IMG/VR virus record: IMGVR_UViG_3300005731_000036
Location: 1 to 42,577 of that record
DNA: 42,577 nt
From: a virus
Reading direction: 5' to 3' (one strand)
Position 1 is the stretch's first letter, and every line of letters starts with the position of its first letter. Under the pieces are notes generated by a model. It ran no database searches. It was given only the letters and a program-made list of their open reading frames with translations, and was not told where the DNA came from. The position numbers were made by a program, and so were the translations under genes. Positions 6,504 to 14,679 of the stretch are shown here, one piece after another.

Positions 6504-8296
6504 GCAGCGCAGACACATACGGACGCGAGACCGTCCAGATTGTTGAGATTGAACAGCCGCGCTGCGTAAACAGGTTTGGCACGTCGCCCTGCACAGCGAC
6601 AGGAACCCCCAAATGCTACCAAACCTATTGGACATGCGGCGATACTGGGAACTATGATGGCACCGGGTCTATTAAGTGGCTGTTTTGCAGGCCGCAGGAC
6701 CAATTGCGCCTGACCTATGAAGAGGCGGACGCTGACAACATCACAACCAATTGCTACCCGATGTTGCGCAGTGTCTCCACCACTTCCAGCCGGATTAACG
6801 TGGGGGCCAGCAGATCCGGCGAAAGCCCTCTTGGTACCCGCGCATCTGTAACCATTTCCATGCAAGACGCGCCTTGGGATGACCACGTGGGCGATTTTTA
6901 CACAGCAGACCGGACGCCGCCCGCTCAATTGGCCGGGTTCTGGTCGCTATGGGCGGTTCGAAATCCTCTATATCCCAACATCAAGATTCGCGTTTATGAG
7001 GGGTATAAGGGGCAGGCGCTGGCAGATATGCAGGTTCGCCTTTATGACTTGGAGAATGTAAGTGGGCCGGACGCAAGCGGAAAGGTTACTATCAAGGGTC
7101 GTGACCCCCTGGACAAGGCGCGCGGCAAAAAAGCCAAGTTCCCCAAAACATCGCAGATTGACCTAGCTGCTGACATTGATAATTCCACGCAGGATGTTCC
7201 CGTAACTTGCCTAGAGGAAGAATTGACAGCCGATTACGGCAACACTGGGTCAACAAAGTACATCGCCATTGGTGATGAGATTATTCGCTACATCGGATAC
7301 ACCGGAACGGAGCCAGATTTCACGCTGTCAGAAGTTCGCCGCGCGCAGCTTGGAAGCGCCGCAAGTGACCATTCCGCAGATGATGCAGTGCAGCGCGTTG
7401 GGCGCTATGAAAATATGCGTTTGTACCATATTGCTGAAGACCTGCTAGACAACCATACCGAGGTTGACAGCGCTTATGTGAACACGTCTGGGCAGTGGGA
7501 TAATGAAGGTCAAAGCTACCTATCCACCATCAGGGCCACAGCCACTATCCCAGAGCCAGAGGCGGTTGACGAACTGCTTGGGGAGCTCTGCCGTGACGGC
7601 CTATTCTCTATTTGGTGGGATGAGCGGTTGCAGCGCATTCCATTGCTTGCCGTTAGACCACCAAGTGAGACGCCAGAGGTTTGGAGCGACAGTAGCAACA
7701 TTCTAAGTGGGTCATATTCGCGCGCGGTCAAGCCCGATGACCGGATGACGCGAGTTTCTATTTTCTTCCGTCCTCGTGATCCTTTTGAGTCGCTTGACGA
7801 AACCCAGAACTATGAAAACCGCAGAATTCGCATTGATGGAGAAGTAGAGCTTGCGGAATCTTCTGGCGGGGAGATCTTAGAGAACACCATATATTCCAGG
7901 TGGCTTCAAACGTTTGGTAATGCACTCCTTGTGGGGGCCTCTCAGCTTTTGCGCTACAGGCTACCCCCGCAGTACATCACGGTTAGCGTTGACGCCAAGG
8001 ACAGGGGTGTTGCTATTGGTGACGTAATCGACCTAGAGACGCGCAATCAAATCGACACCGAGGGCAACAGGCTGCAAACGCGCTGGCAGGTTATTGAGGC
8101 TGAAGAGACTGTTCCTGGCGAAAAAGTCCGTTGTGTTTTGCAGTCCTACCAATTCGTTGGCAAGTTTGCTATTATCATGGCAAATGATGCTCCGGTATAC
8201 GCAGACGCTACGGCAGAGGAGCGTTTGTCTGGGTGCTGGATTGCTGAGAACACAGGGCTTATGCCCGATGGAACGGATGGGTATTTGCTGCAATGA
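6500..8296 (+). CDS. Tail tip / baseplate hub protein
   Basis: A 598-residue protein. The N-terminal 60 residues contain several Cys (RCVNRFGTSPCTATG...KCYQTYWTCG), which may bind a metal or form disulfides, similar to tail tip proteins of other siphophages. The middle contains regions like NLSGPD..GKVTIKGRDPLDKARGKK, typical of hub proteins that carry an interdomain strand-rich body. ATGA overlaps on both sides suggest coupled synthesis with its partners. It probably forms the central tip that fibres attach to. Confidence 0.65.
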   Translation: MSSADTYGRETVQIVEIEQPRCVNRFGTSPCTATGTPKCYQTYWTCGDTGNYDGTGSIKWLFCRPQDQLRLTYEEADADNITTNCYPMLRSVSTTSSRINVGASRSGESPLGTRASVTISMQDAPWDDHVGDFYTADRTPPAQLAGFWSLWAVRNPLYPNIKIRVYEGYKGQALADMQVRLYDLENVSGPDASGKVTIKGRDPLDKARGKKAKFPKTSQIDLAADIDNSTQDVPVTCLEEELTADYGNTGSTKYIAIGDEIIRYIGYTGTEPDFTLSEVRRAQLGSAASDHSADDAVQRVGRYENMRLYHIAEDLLDNHTEVDSAYVNTSGQWDNEGQSYLSTIRATATIPEPEAVDELLGELCRDGLFSIWWDERLQRIPLLAVRPPSETPEVWSDSSNILSGSYSRAVKPDDRMTRVSIFFRPRDPFESLDETQNYENRRIRIDGEVELAESSGGEILENTIYSRWLQTFGNALLVGASQLLRYRLPPQYITVSVDAKDRGVAIGDVIDLETRNQIDTEGNRLQTRWQVIEAEETVPGEKVRCVLQSYQFVGKFAIIMANDAPVYADATAEERLSGCWIAENTGLMPDGTDGYLLQ

Positions 8297-8643
8297 CACA
8301 TAAAACAAATGTTTGGTTCAACCCGGCTAATGGTCACCAATATGAAGAGGGCCAGCGTGGAAACCGGCTTAACGGAAAGAGTATTGCCGCGCGCCCAGAT
8401 TGGGTTTCTGGATTGCCCACATATGTCTTTGGCCCGCTTTCAGAGTGGAATGGCGGTGATTGCCCCGTCCCGGCGCAATCAGAAGTGCGATGCTTGTTCC
8501 GAGAGCGTCGGCCATATATCGGGCCAGCCCTGTACCCAGGATTCGACAAGATGGCTCAAAATGCGATGTGGCAACATGCACCCGGCGCGGGCCGTAGCAA
8601 CCCAGGCTCTGATATTGTGGCATTCCAGGCGAGAATTGCATAA
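8293..8643 (+). CDS. Small tail-associated protein of unknown function
   Basis: A 116-residue, aromatic and Arg-rich protein (FNPANGHQYEEGQRGNR) with no motif that I recognise. It begins in an ATGA overlap with the hub gene and ends in a TAATG overlap with the next gene, so it belongs to the tail tip unit. A longer open frame on the same strand at 8309-8668 is out of phase with these junctions. A tip accessory protein is the likeliest role. Confidence 0.6.
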   Translation: MTHKTNVWFNPANGHQYEEGQRGNRLNGKSIAARPDWVSGLPTYVFGPLSEWNGGDCPVPAQSEVRCLFRERRPYIGPALYPGFDKMAQNAMWQHAPGAGRSNPGSDIVAFQARIA

Positions 8644-9176
8644 TGGCATACACCACACCAGACCTTAACGACTATCTGCCGGGGGAGCCTCTGACATCAG
8701 CCAAGGCGCTACTGATGGTAGAGAACCCCATCGCAATTGCCAATGGTGATGACGACGCCCCGCGCGTATCGCCAAAAGCTTGGGGCCACACGCCGTTTCT
8801 GGGCGGGGCTATCGGAACAGTAGTTTTATCTGACTTTAGCGATTATGGCGGGGTTTTCTTTGAGGTGAAATACAGCAATTCCGCCGGTGGAAGCACCACA
8901 ATGACAATTGAACTGAGCGACGATGGCGCAACCTATGCCGCATCTGCTAATATCGCAACTGTAGCCGGGTCTTCGGACGGGGCAGCAACCGTGTTTTGTG
9001 ACTTTGCAACAGGGGCGGTAAAATCCGTATGGTTTGGGACATCAGGCGCAGGCAGCTATGATTTAACAGCAGGGGTTCCCGGCGGAGGGGTATCTCACAT
9101 TCGCATATCTGCGGCAGGAACAACGACAACTACAATGGGCGTCCTAGCGCTGGCAAATGCTGGCACGGTCGCATAG
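8643..9176 (+). CDS. Probable tail fibre or tip accessory protein
   Basis: A 177-residue protein whose second half is a regular beta-rich sequence (GGVFFEVKYSNSAGGSTTMT, then VWFGTSGAGSYDLTAG), as in receptor-binding or virion decoration domains. It lies between the tip genes and the long fibre. No enzyme motif is visible. A gap of only 20 bases separates it from the fibre gene. Confidence 0.6.
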   Translation: MAYTTPDLNDYLPGEPLTSAKALLMVENPIAIANGDDDAPRVSPKAWGHTPFLGGAIGTVVLSDFSDYGGVFFEVKYSNSAGGSTTMTIELSDDGATYAASANIATVAGSSDGAATVFCDFATGAVKSVWFGTSGAGSYDLTAGVPGGGVSHIRISAAGTTTTTMGVLALANAGTVA

Positions 9177-9196
9177 CAATTTAAACGGGACCTATC

Positions 9197-11506
9197 ATGG
9201 CAATCACCAAGACAACAGTTACAGGGCCAATTGTAGATGCGACTGGCGCAGCTTATCAAAGAGCGTATTTGCGGTTCTCTCCTAATGCAACAGGGGGTGA
9301 CGATGCGGCAGATACGGTTATTGCCCGTGGCCCAGTTGAGGTGCAGCCCGATGAAACGACGGGGGCCTTTAGCATTGAATTAGCCCCGTCCGATGACATT
9401 TCATACACAGTTGATTTGTTTGCCGCAGAAACGCCACAGGGCGGCGCGTCTGTCTCCGTAAAGTATCGCGTAGGGCTTATCCAGGTTCCAGCTTTGGGGC
9501 CTGTGGCGCTGCAAGACCTACTGCCTATCTATGACCCCAGCTTGCCAACTAATGCCGAATTGCTTGCAGCCCTGTCTGCGGCGGTAGCGGAGGCCGAGGC
9601 GGCTGCTGACATTGCTGTTGCAGCGGCTACGCCTGCGGCTGAGTTGATTGCAAACGTGCGAGTTACGCGCGATGAGTTTTCAGAGCTTGCTAGTGTAACA
9701 GCTTCAGATCTGGACGTGGGTGAATATGCGCGCGTTATGTCTGTTGGGGCAACGTATCAGAGGGCTGCGGATGCCGCAACGGATGCGCATCTTGATTACA
9801 GTGGGTCCGGTGGGGTGAAGTGGTACTACATTGTTTTCGGCACCATTCGGGCCTCCGCACTTGGTTATGTCGCTGATGGCGTGACCGACAATGCCGATGT
9901 GATTAAGATCGTTGAGGCCATACTTCGGGAACAAGGCGGGGGATTGGCGCTGCTAGATGGTGGTAGCACTGCTATTTCAAGCTACCCAATGATTGTCCCA
10001 TCTTTTTCAAAGGTGGAGATTGAGGGGGAGCTTTCATATACTGGCGTCGGCAATGCCGGTGTTTATCTGGGTCAGCTTAACAGAACAGACATTGCCCGAT
10101 TTGTAGGGGTGGAAGAGGCCGCTTATGACGCAGGGTCTCTGGTAGACGGAGACTATCAGGTCACGCTGGGTGGCAGGTGGAATAATACGGCGTCCGACTT
10201 TTCAAACCCAGCGACTTGGACGCCAGCTGTAGGCGACAGGGTTGTTCTGAATGTGAACGACGACACAGCGTCGTCCCCATCAACGCCAGTTCCTAGCGCG
10301 ACATATTTGAGGCGGGTACTAGGTGTTAGTGGTAGCGTTTTAACACTAGATGCGCCTGTCAGTGTCGCTGGTGATTATGTCATCACCCCAGCGTCAAGAG
10401 GCTTGGGTTATGATCGCACGACATACGGCGGTGTCGGTAATGTTGAAGTTGTAGAGCGCGCGGAGATTGTTGGGCGCGTTTCCGCCACGGGTGGTGTCCC
10501 AGTATTTTACGGAGCGGTGATAGAGCCTTTCGTTGATGTTGATGTACGTGGCAGGACGGGCTGCTTTGGTAACGCAGCGAGGGGCGGGCTGATGCGCGTT
10601 ACCGGAGAAATCACCGAAACAGCATGCGAGATAAAACTTGGCTCGGAAAACCCATTTATTGATTTAGATCTGAGACACAAGGAAGATGGTGTTAGCTATA
10701 CAGCAGCCTTGGTGTCAACTGGAGAAAATTCCATTGGTGCAAGTTTCGCTCGCTGTAATGTCTCTGCCCCTGAATGGGACGGGGATACTGCGCTAAATAT
10801 CAGGTCCCCAGGGGTTTCTCTTAAGGATACAAAGTTGATAACTGCAGCTACGTCAACTTTGGCGTTTGTCGGCTCTTCGACCACAAATGGGTCAGATTTT
10901 CTTGCCTCTGGCGTATTCATTAGCAGCAGCAACGGCGCAATGTCCGGTGTTCTTCTCGATGTGGACCCTGGGTCGAGCAATGTGGTGATCGCTGACATGG
11001 TTTTGTCTGGCGTCCCTACTGCGGCAAACAGTGTTGTATTTGATGGCGATGGCGAGATAAACAGGCTTGAGGTAATTGACGATGCAGGAGTTGTCCGTCT
11101 TAACGGTGACATTGTTGTTTCTGGCGCGGGGATTTTGGCCAGTGGTTCGGTTGTTCACTCTGGGTCGAAAGTGACCCCCAGCCGCGTTTCAGGTATGATT
11201 AACAACAACATTGTATCAACAAGTTACGTTGCCACACTCACACCTTCTGAGTCCCTGAGAATGACATTAACCGGCCCCCTTGATCTGCAAAGTCCGACTA
11301 TTGGGGACTTTGCAGATGGCGACATATTACAGCTTACGTTCACACAGGACGGCACCGGGGGGCATGCTCTTACTTTCGCCGCGGGCAATGTGTTCAGAGG
11401 CCTTGCGGCCCCAGGTTCAGGCTCTGCGAGTGACAGGTTTTCAATGACGATACAAAAACAGGGGTCTGCTTGGATTGTAATATCCACAAACGGGTCTTGG
11501 GCGTAA
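9197..11506 (+). CDS. Tail fibre / tailspike with beta-helix-like body
   Basis: A 769-residue protein. Residues 1-110 form a small beta N-terminal domain (ITKTTVTGPIVDATGAAYQ) that likely attaches to the tip, followed by an Ala-rich coiled helix near 120-155. From about residue 215 there is the start of a right-handed beta-helix (SALGYVADGVTDNADVIKIV), the pattern that opens pectate-lyase-type tailspikes. The last 100 residues resemble a trimerising cap domain (LQLTFTQDGTGGHALTFAAG), a motif common at the ends of phage fibres. It probably recognises, and may cut, a surface polysaccharide. No catalytic residues can be assigned. Confidence 0.78.
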   Translation: MAITKTTVTGPIVDATGAAYQRAYLRFSPNATGGDDAADTVIARGPVEVQPDETTGAFSIELAPSDDISYTVDLFAAETPQGGASVSVKYRVGLIQVPALGPVALQDLLPIYDPSLPTNAELLAALSAAVAEAEAAADIAVAAATPAAELIANVRVTRDEFSELASVTASDLDVGEYARVMSVGATYQRAADAATDAHLDYSGSGGVKWYYIVFGTIRASALGYVADGVTDNADVIKIVEAILREQGGGLALLDGGSTAISSYPMIVPSFSKVEIEGELSYTGVGNAGVYLGQLNRTDIARFVGVEEAAYDAGSLVDGDYQVTLGGRWNNTASDFSNPATWTPAVGDRVVLNVNDDTASSPSTPVPSATYLRRVLGVSGSVLTLDAPVSVAGDYVITPASRGLGYDRTTYGGVGNVEVVERAEIVGRVSATGGVPVFYGAVIEPFVDVDVRGRTGCFGNAARGGLMRVTGEITETACEIKLGSENPFIDLDLRHKEDGVSYTAALVSTGENSIGASFARCNVSAPEWDGDTALNIRSPGVSLKDTKLITAATSTLAFVGSSTTNGSDFLASGVFISSSNGAMSGVLLDVDPGSSNVVIADMVLSGVPTAANSVVFDGDGEINRLEVIDDAGVVRLNGDIVVSGAGILASGSVVHSGSKVTPSRVSGMINNNIVSTSYVATLTPSESLRMTLTGPLDLQSPTIGDFADGDILQLTFTQDGTGGHALTFAAGNVFRGLAAPGSGSASDRFSMTIQKQGSAWIVISTNGSWA

Positions 11507-11544
11507 TTAGCACTTCAACAGCTTAACCAACTAAAGGAAACATT

Positions 11545-11790
11545 ATGGAAATCAACCAAGACCAACTTGCAGGTGCACAGAAGCAGTTGCGCGGGCTTAT
11601 CAATATGGGGCTGGAGATGCGGGACTACTGCTGCGCCACCAGTCAGTGCGATGCACGGGATGATATCATTAAGGCTGTTGGGCACCTTATGTTGGCAGAG
11701 GCCGCAGTGGGACAGCTCAAGTTTTTGGGGCCAGATGCGAAAATGATTGCCACCCGCGCCGGTGCCGATCCTCTTTCAGGTGATAAGTAA
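11545..11790 (+). CDS. Small hypothetical protein before the lysis genes
   Basis: An 81-residue protein, mostly helical by composition, with three Cys close together (RDYCCATSQCDAR). It follows the fibre gene after 38 bases with the ribosome site AAAGGAAA, and is followed directly by the membrane protein gene. The family was not recognised. A chaperone for the fibre or an accessory lysis role are both possible guesses from position. Confidence 0.65.
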   Translation: MEINQDQLAGAQKQLRGLINMGLEMRDYCCATSQCDARDDIIKAVGHLMLAEAAVGQLKFLGPDAKMIATRAGADPLSGDK

Positions 11791-11793
11791 GTG

Positions 11794-12381
11794 ATGGATT
11801 GGCTGGCGCACCCTGTTTGGTACTACCTAATGTCACTGTCAGTTTTGACTTTGGCGGTTTCTGCCGTGTCAGGCCACGCGCTAGCCATTTTCACGTCATC
11901 CGCTATTCTATTTTGTTATGTAATGGTACAAGTTGTTAAACAACTACCCATAAATAGCGACTATTACCCGGTAGTTTGCGCTGGTATATGGACTATAGCA
12001 AGTGGTTCAATCCTGCGCCGCTTCCTTCATAGAGGCAGTAATGTCTCTGCCCTGATGTATGCAGTGCCTGTATTGGTCGCGCTTAATGCACTGTGTTACT
12101 TATGGGCGGACATTTCTAACGCTCCTCGTGTCAAGGGTTCCCCGCCCTATGTTGTGTCAGACATTCTTATGGCGGTGGCGATGCTGCTAACATGGCGGAT
12201 GTTTAATGCTCAACTTAGTGATAGAATACGTGGTTCCTTATCTGGCTTCTGGGGCTTGGGTTCTAATTCTGCTAGTTATCGCAGCGGATTTATGGCTGAC
12301 GAAAAAGGCTCTGGAAGAAGCCTGGAAGCTGGCCAAGCTAGTGAGGCGAGTCCTGCGCAGAAAGTGAGGGTGCATGGCTGA
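11794..12381 (+). CDS. Multi-pass membrane protein, possible holin-class
   Basis: About 195 residues with about five hydrophobic segments in residues 1-140 (for example WYYLMSLSVLTLAVSAVSG and ALMYAVPVLVALNALCYLW). The ATG directly follows a GTG that could also start the frame. The last 50 residues turn abruptly Ser/Gly-rich and look unlike a real domain; in the same stretch another frame encodes a sensible membrane protein. So the C terminus may be a by-product of overlap or of a frame error. It is the first gene of the lysis region, so holin or holin-like function is possible but unproven. Confidence 0.6.
   Translation: MDWLAHPVWYYLMSLSVLTLAVSAVSGHALAIFTSSAILFCYVMVQVVKQLPINSDYYPVVCAGIWTIASGSILRRFLHRGSNVSALMYAVPVLVALNALCYLWADISNAPRVKGSPPYVVSDILMAVAMLLTWRMFNAQLSDRIRGSLSGFWGLGSNSASYRSGFMADEKGSGRSLEAGQASEASPAQKVRVHG
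12206..12367 (+). CDS. Overlapping small membrane protein in the +1 frame
   Basis: A 53-residue frame inside the 3' end of the preceding membrane gene. It starts at ATG 12206 (GTG 12218 is an alternative). One clear membrane helix (GAWVLILLVIAADLWL) is followed by a basic amphipathic helix (KLAKLVRRVLRRK), a layout like small holins, pinholins or i-spanins. It stops seven bases before the next gene. Its composition is far more protein-like than the frame annotated across the same bases. The upstream ribosome site (GGCGGA) is weak, so translation is uncertain; a frameshift fusion with the upstream frame is another reading. Confidence 0.5.
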   Translation: MLNLVIEYVVPYLASGAWVLILLVIAADLWLTKKALEEAWKLAKLVRRVLRRK

Positions 12382-12616
12382 CGATGATCTGCACAGCTAC
12401 CGCAAGACTGCTCCAGAGAGTGAGGAAGAATGGCAGAGGTTTCACCGCGCCGTGAATCGAGCAGACATGATGTGGCCTGTTGTGAAGCCGGTCCAGGCTT
12501 TCGTGGTCAACATCAAGGCTTGGCTCGCCATTATCGCCTTCCTAGCTATCATGCGCCGAACAGAGGTTCTGGCGGCGGTAGACGCTCTGTCAAGTTGGGC
12601 TGGGGGGGCAAAGTAA
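12374..12616 (+). CDS. Small membrane protein, possible holin
   Basis: An 80-residue protein with a charged N terminus (residues 1-40) and a single hydrophobic segment near 48-62 (AWLAIIAFLAIMRR), then a short C-terminal helix. GAGGGTGC precedes the ATG, and the stop overlaps the next start as TAATG. Neighbouring genes encode small membrane proteins and a peptidoglycan peptidase, so a holin or holin-like role is reasonable. Class and topology cannot be settled from sequence alone. Confidence 0.55.
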   Translation: MADDDLHSYRKTAPESEEEWQRFHRAVNRADMMWPVVKPVQAFVVNIKAWLAIIAFLAIMRRTEVLAAVDALSSWAGGAK

Positions 12617-12753
12617 TGAGTACCGTCAAGACCATTCTCATTGCTCTTGGGATTGCGGCTGCTGCCAATCAGATAATTCCGCCACTTATGCCCGATACTT
12701 CCAACGGAAACTGTGATACTATAACAGAGTGCCCGAAAGTGGAGACTGATTAA
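12616..12753 (+). CDS. 45-residue exported or membrane peptide in the lysis operon
   Basis: MSTVKTILIALGIAAAANQI opens a signal-like hydrophobic helix; the remaining 20 residues contain two Cys (NGNCDTITECPKVETD) that could form a disulfide in the periplasm. It overlaps both neighbours by one base of start or stop (TAATG). The function is unknown; it may be an accessory lysis or anti-holin-type peptide. Confidence 0.55.
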   Translation: MSTVKTILIALGIAAAANQIIPPLMPDTSNGNCDTITECPKVETD

Positions 12754-13415
12754 TGAGCTACCAATTTTCCCAAAGATCACTTGATCGGATGAAAAGTCTG
12801 CACCCTGACATTGTTCAGGTAATGAAATTGGCGATTAGCCGTAGCCCGGTTGACTTTACAGTACTTGAAGGGTTGCGTTCTGTTGAGAGGCAAAAACACC
12901 TTGTGGCCACTGGTGCATCCACAACAATGGACAGTCGCCACCTTACCGGCCACGCCATTGACATTGCGCCCTTGGACAACGGCGTTGTGTCTTGGGATTG
13001 GCCTCTTTACCACAAGCTGGCACCCATCATTAAAGAGGCCGCAGAAGAACTTGGAGTTGACCTAGAGTGGGGTGGTGACTGGACCAAATTCAAAGATGGC
13101 CCTCACTGGCAGCTATCTTGGAACAGCTACAACAAAACGGACATGTCCCCCCGTGCTCGGTTGGTTCGGGCTGATGGCTCCGCCGCTGTTCCGCCCTCTG
13201 AGCCTAAGCCAGAAAAAAGCCCTGTAAGGTCCACCACCCTGCAAGCTGCGGCTGGCACGGCTGTAGCAGGCGGGACAGCCACTGTGACCGCTCTCAGCAA
13301 ACTGGACCCCATGGCGCAGTACATTGTGCTTGTATGCGCCGCATTTGGCGCGCTGTGCCTTCTGTGGATTGCTAAGGAGCGAATCCGCAAGTGGGCTAAT
13401 GGTGACACCAAGTGA
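12753..13415 (+). CDS. Endolysin: M15-family peptidase with C-terminal membrane anchor
   Basis: A 220-residue protein. Residues 1-125 form an L-alanyl-D-glutamate / D-Ala-type peptidase of the M15 (VanY/endolysin Ply) group: zinc ligands fit SRHLTGHAID (His63, Asp70) and DGPHW (His118). It cuts peptide cross-links or stems of the cell wall. A Pro/Ser/Lys linker (about 146-160) leads to a hydrophobic helix at about 187-206 and a short basic tail. An M15 endolysin with a C-terminal membrane helix is unusual and suggests attachment to the inner membrane. The start overlaps the previous stop as TAATG. Confidence 0.85.
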   Translation: MSYQFSQRSLDRMKSLHPDIVQVMKLAISRSPVDFTVLEGLRSVERQKHLVATGASTTMDSRHLTGHAIDIAPLDNGVVSWDWPLYHKLAPIIKEAAEELGVDLEWGGDWTKFKDGPHWQLSWNSYNKTDMSPRARLVRADGSAAVPPSEPKPEKSPVRSTTLQAAAGTAVAGGTATVTALSKLDPMAQYIVLVCAAFGALCLLWIAKERIRKWANGDTK

Positions 13416-13633
13416 TGCTGCTAAAACTGCTCACAAGCAAGCTAGGGCGTGGGCTGGCCATCGCTGTGGCTGTCCTGCTGGCGATTGTGACATTCGGGGC
13501 GTCAAAGAAGCGTGAGGGGCGTCAAGAGGCCGTGAATGAGGATATGAAAAATGCGAATGATCTGCGGAATGATGTGCGCAATGATGACCCTGGCAGGGTG
13601 CATGAATACGACGGTGCAGGGTGGAGAGACTAA
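13415..13633 (+). CDS. Inner-membrane spanin-like protein
   Basis: A 72-residue protein. One N-terminal membrane helix (LAIAVAVLLAIVTFGA) follows a short basic start; the rest is charged and Asn/Asp-rich (EDMKNANDLRNDVRNDD), as in i-spanins, although it is short for the family. The ATG overlaps the endolysin stop as TGATG. The lipoprotein gene that follows starts inside this gene in another frame, the embedded arrangement typical of Rz/Rz1 pairs. Confidence 0.6.
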   Translation: MLLKLLTSKLGRGLAIAVAVLLAIVTFGASKKREGRQEAVNEDMKNANDLRNDVRNDDPGRVHEYDGAGWRD

Positions 13634-13775
13634 AAAAGAGGCCTGCTATCATTTGGGGCGCGCTTTGCCGACTAGAAGCCGCAGCGACACCAAGCAAACG
13701 CAAGACGAAATTCAGCGCCTCTATGCTCGATACGCCATTGTCTGCCCAGAGTGGGCCAAGCTAATTCCAGATTAA
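13551..13775 (+). CDS. Outer-membrane spanin-like lipoprotein, embedded
   Basis: A 74-residue protein with a short signal peptide ending in a lipobox (MTLAGC, lipidated Cys at residue 17), then a soluble domain (GGETKKEACYHLGRALPTRS). Its first 83 bases overlap the i-spanin-like gene in a different frame. It is not Pro-rich like Rz1, so the o-spanin call rests on the lipobox, the embedding and the lysis context. It is the last rightward gene before a hairpin. Confidence 0.6.
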   Translation: MRMICGMMCAMMTLAGCMNTTVQGGETKKEACYHLGRALPTRSRSDTKQTQDEIQRLYARYAIVCPEWAKLIPD

Positions 13776-13776
13776 C

Positions 13777-13810
13777 CCCGCCAGCGCAACTTGCCTGGAG
13801 TGCTGGCGGG
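13777..13810. terminator. Hairpin between converging operons
   Basis: CCCGCCAGC and GCTGGCGGG form a perfect nine-base stem with a 16-base loop directly after the lysis operon. No T-run follows on either strand, so it may act as an RNA end-protecting stem or a weak bidirectional terminator. The remaining bases to 13921 hold two smaller inverted repeats (AAAACC/GGTTTT and CCCC/GGGG near 13883-13918) that could end the leftward transcript; no gene is seen. Confidence 0.5.
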
Positions 13811-13921
13811 TAAGTTACATCCAGCCCGAATATGGGTGGTCTTCTCTACCTCCCTTTTGACTACGCGTTGAGATAGACGACTAAAACCTGTCGCCGGTTT
13901 TCCCCATGATTGGGGATCTGG

Positions 13922-14287
13922 TTAAGCCTTTGGAAGGCTGAATCTGTAGTTGTTCCGCACTTGGCTATCACGATGCAGAAAGCCTTTCAGAACGGCGTAG
14001 TTTAGCACCTCTCTGGCATGGCGTGGCTTCATGCCGGTTGCGGCGGCCACTTGGTTGGTGGTCATTTCCCCATTGGCCTTGATGACAGCTAGAACAGTTT
14101 CAGCAGCCGCATTCAGGCGCTTTGTCACCTTGTCTTTGTGCCCGTATCCATTAAACGTCTGCTGGGCAACTGCGGCGTCTGGATCTTTTGCGCAATTGAG
14201 ATAGTGCAGCTCCAGCTTCAGAGCCTCAATTCGGCCATACCGTTTCAGGGGAATTGTGTCACCCTTGTATCCGGTAAATGTCATCAT
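13922..14287 (-). CDS. Winged-helix DNA-binding protein
   Basis: A 121-residue protein. Residues about 60-105 form a MarR/ArsR-like helix-turn-helix with wing (GEMTTNQVAAATGMKPRHAREVLNYAVLKG). The N terminus is unlike known sensors. It is the last gene of the long leftward operon and overlaps its neighbour by ATGA. It may regulate phage or host genes, or act in recombination complexes at the end of this operon. Target unknown. Confidence 0.65.
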   Translation of the reverse strand: MMTFTGYKGDTIPLKRYGRIEALKLELHYLNCAKDPDAAVAQQTFNGYGHKDKVTKRLNAAAETVLAVIKANGEMTTNQVAAATGMKPRHAREVLNYAVLKGFLHRDSQVRNNYRFSLPKA

Positions 14288-14679
14288 ATCATTTCTCCCA
14301 CTCTCTTGCGTGTCTGTTCAATTAACCCATGGTCTGGGCCGTACTTTTCTCGCCAGCTTTCCTTGCCGTTGTGGATGGCCTCTGGCCCGTCCTGATGGTG
14401 AAGCTTGCACAGGGGGACTACATCAAAGTCACTGCTCTTTCTGCTCCCATACCTGTCATGGATGACGTGATGTGCGTCAGACGGGCCAGGAGCGCCGCAT
14501 ACAGCGCATGGAAGCTGCTTTACCATGCCGATGTACTGTCTAGCCGCCTTGCCCTCATCAGAGGCTCTGTAATCTGCCTTGGCCTTGCTCACCTTCTTCA
14601 TGGGCTTTGGCTTGCTGGTGAAGGGTGTTCTGCGCAGGGGCTTGCCGGGGGTTTTAAATCCGGTTCTCTTCATTCCCAA
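14284..14679 (-). CDS. NinG/Ref-like HNH recombination nuclease
   Basis: A 131-residue protein. A basic N terminus (TPGKPLRRTPFTSKPKPMKK) precedes a zinc/HNH core: CAVCGAPGPSDAHHVIHDR, then VPLCKLHH. This matches the group that includes P1 Ref and lambda NinG-related nucleases, which act with RecA or phage recombinases. Its neighbours NinB and ERF support a recombination role. It overlaps NinB by ten bases. Confidence 0.75.
   Translation of the reverse strand: MGMKRTGFKTPGKPLRRTPFTSKPKPMKKVSKAKADYRASDEGKAARQYIGMVKQLPCAVCGAPGPSDAHHVIHDRYGSRKSSDFDVVPLCKLHHQDGPEAIHNGKESWREKYGPDHGLIEQTRKRVGEMI

Noticed and set aside
8309-8668. 119-codon open frame overlapping the small tail gene
   Set aside because: The alternative frame at 8293-8643 has exact start/stop overlaps with both neighbours; this frame has none.
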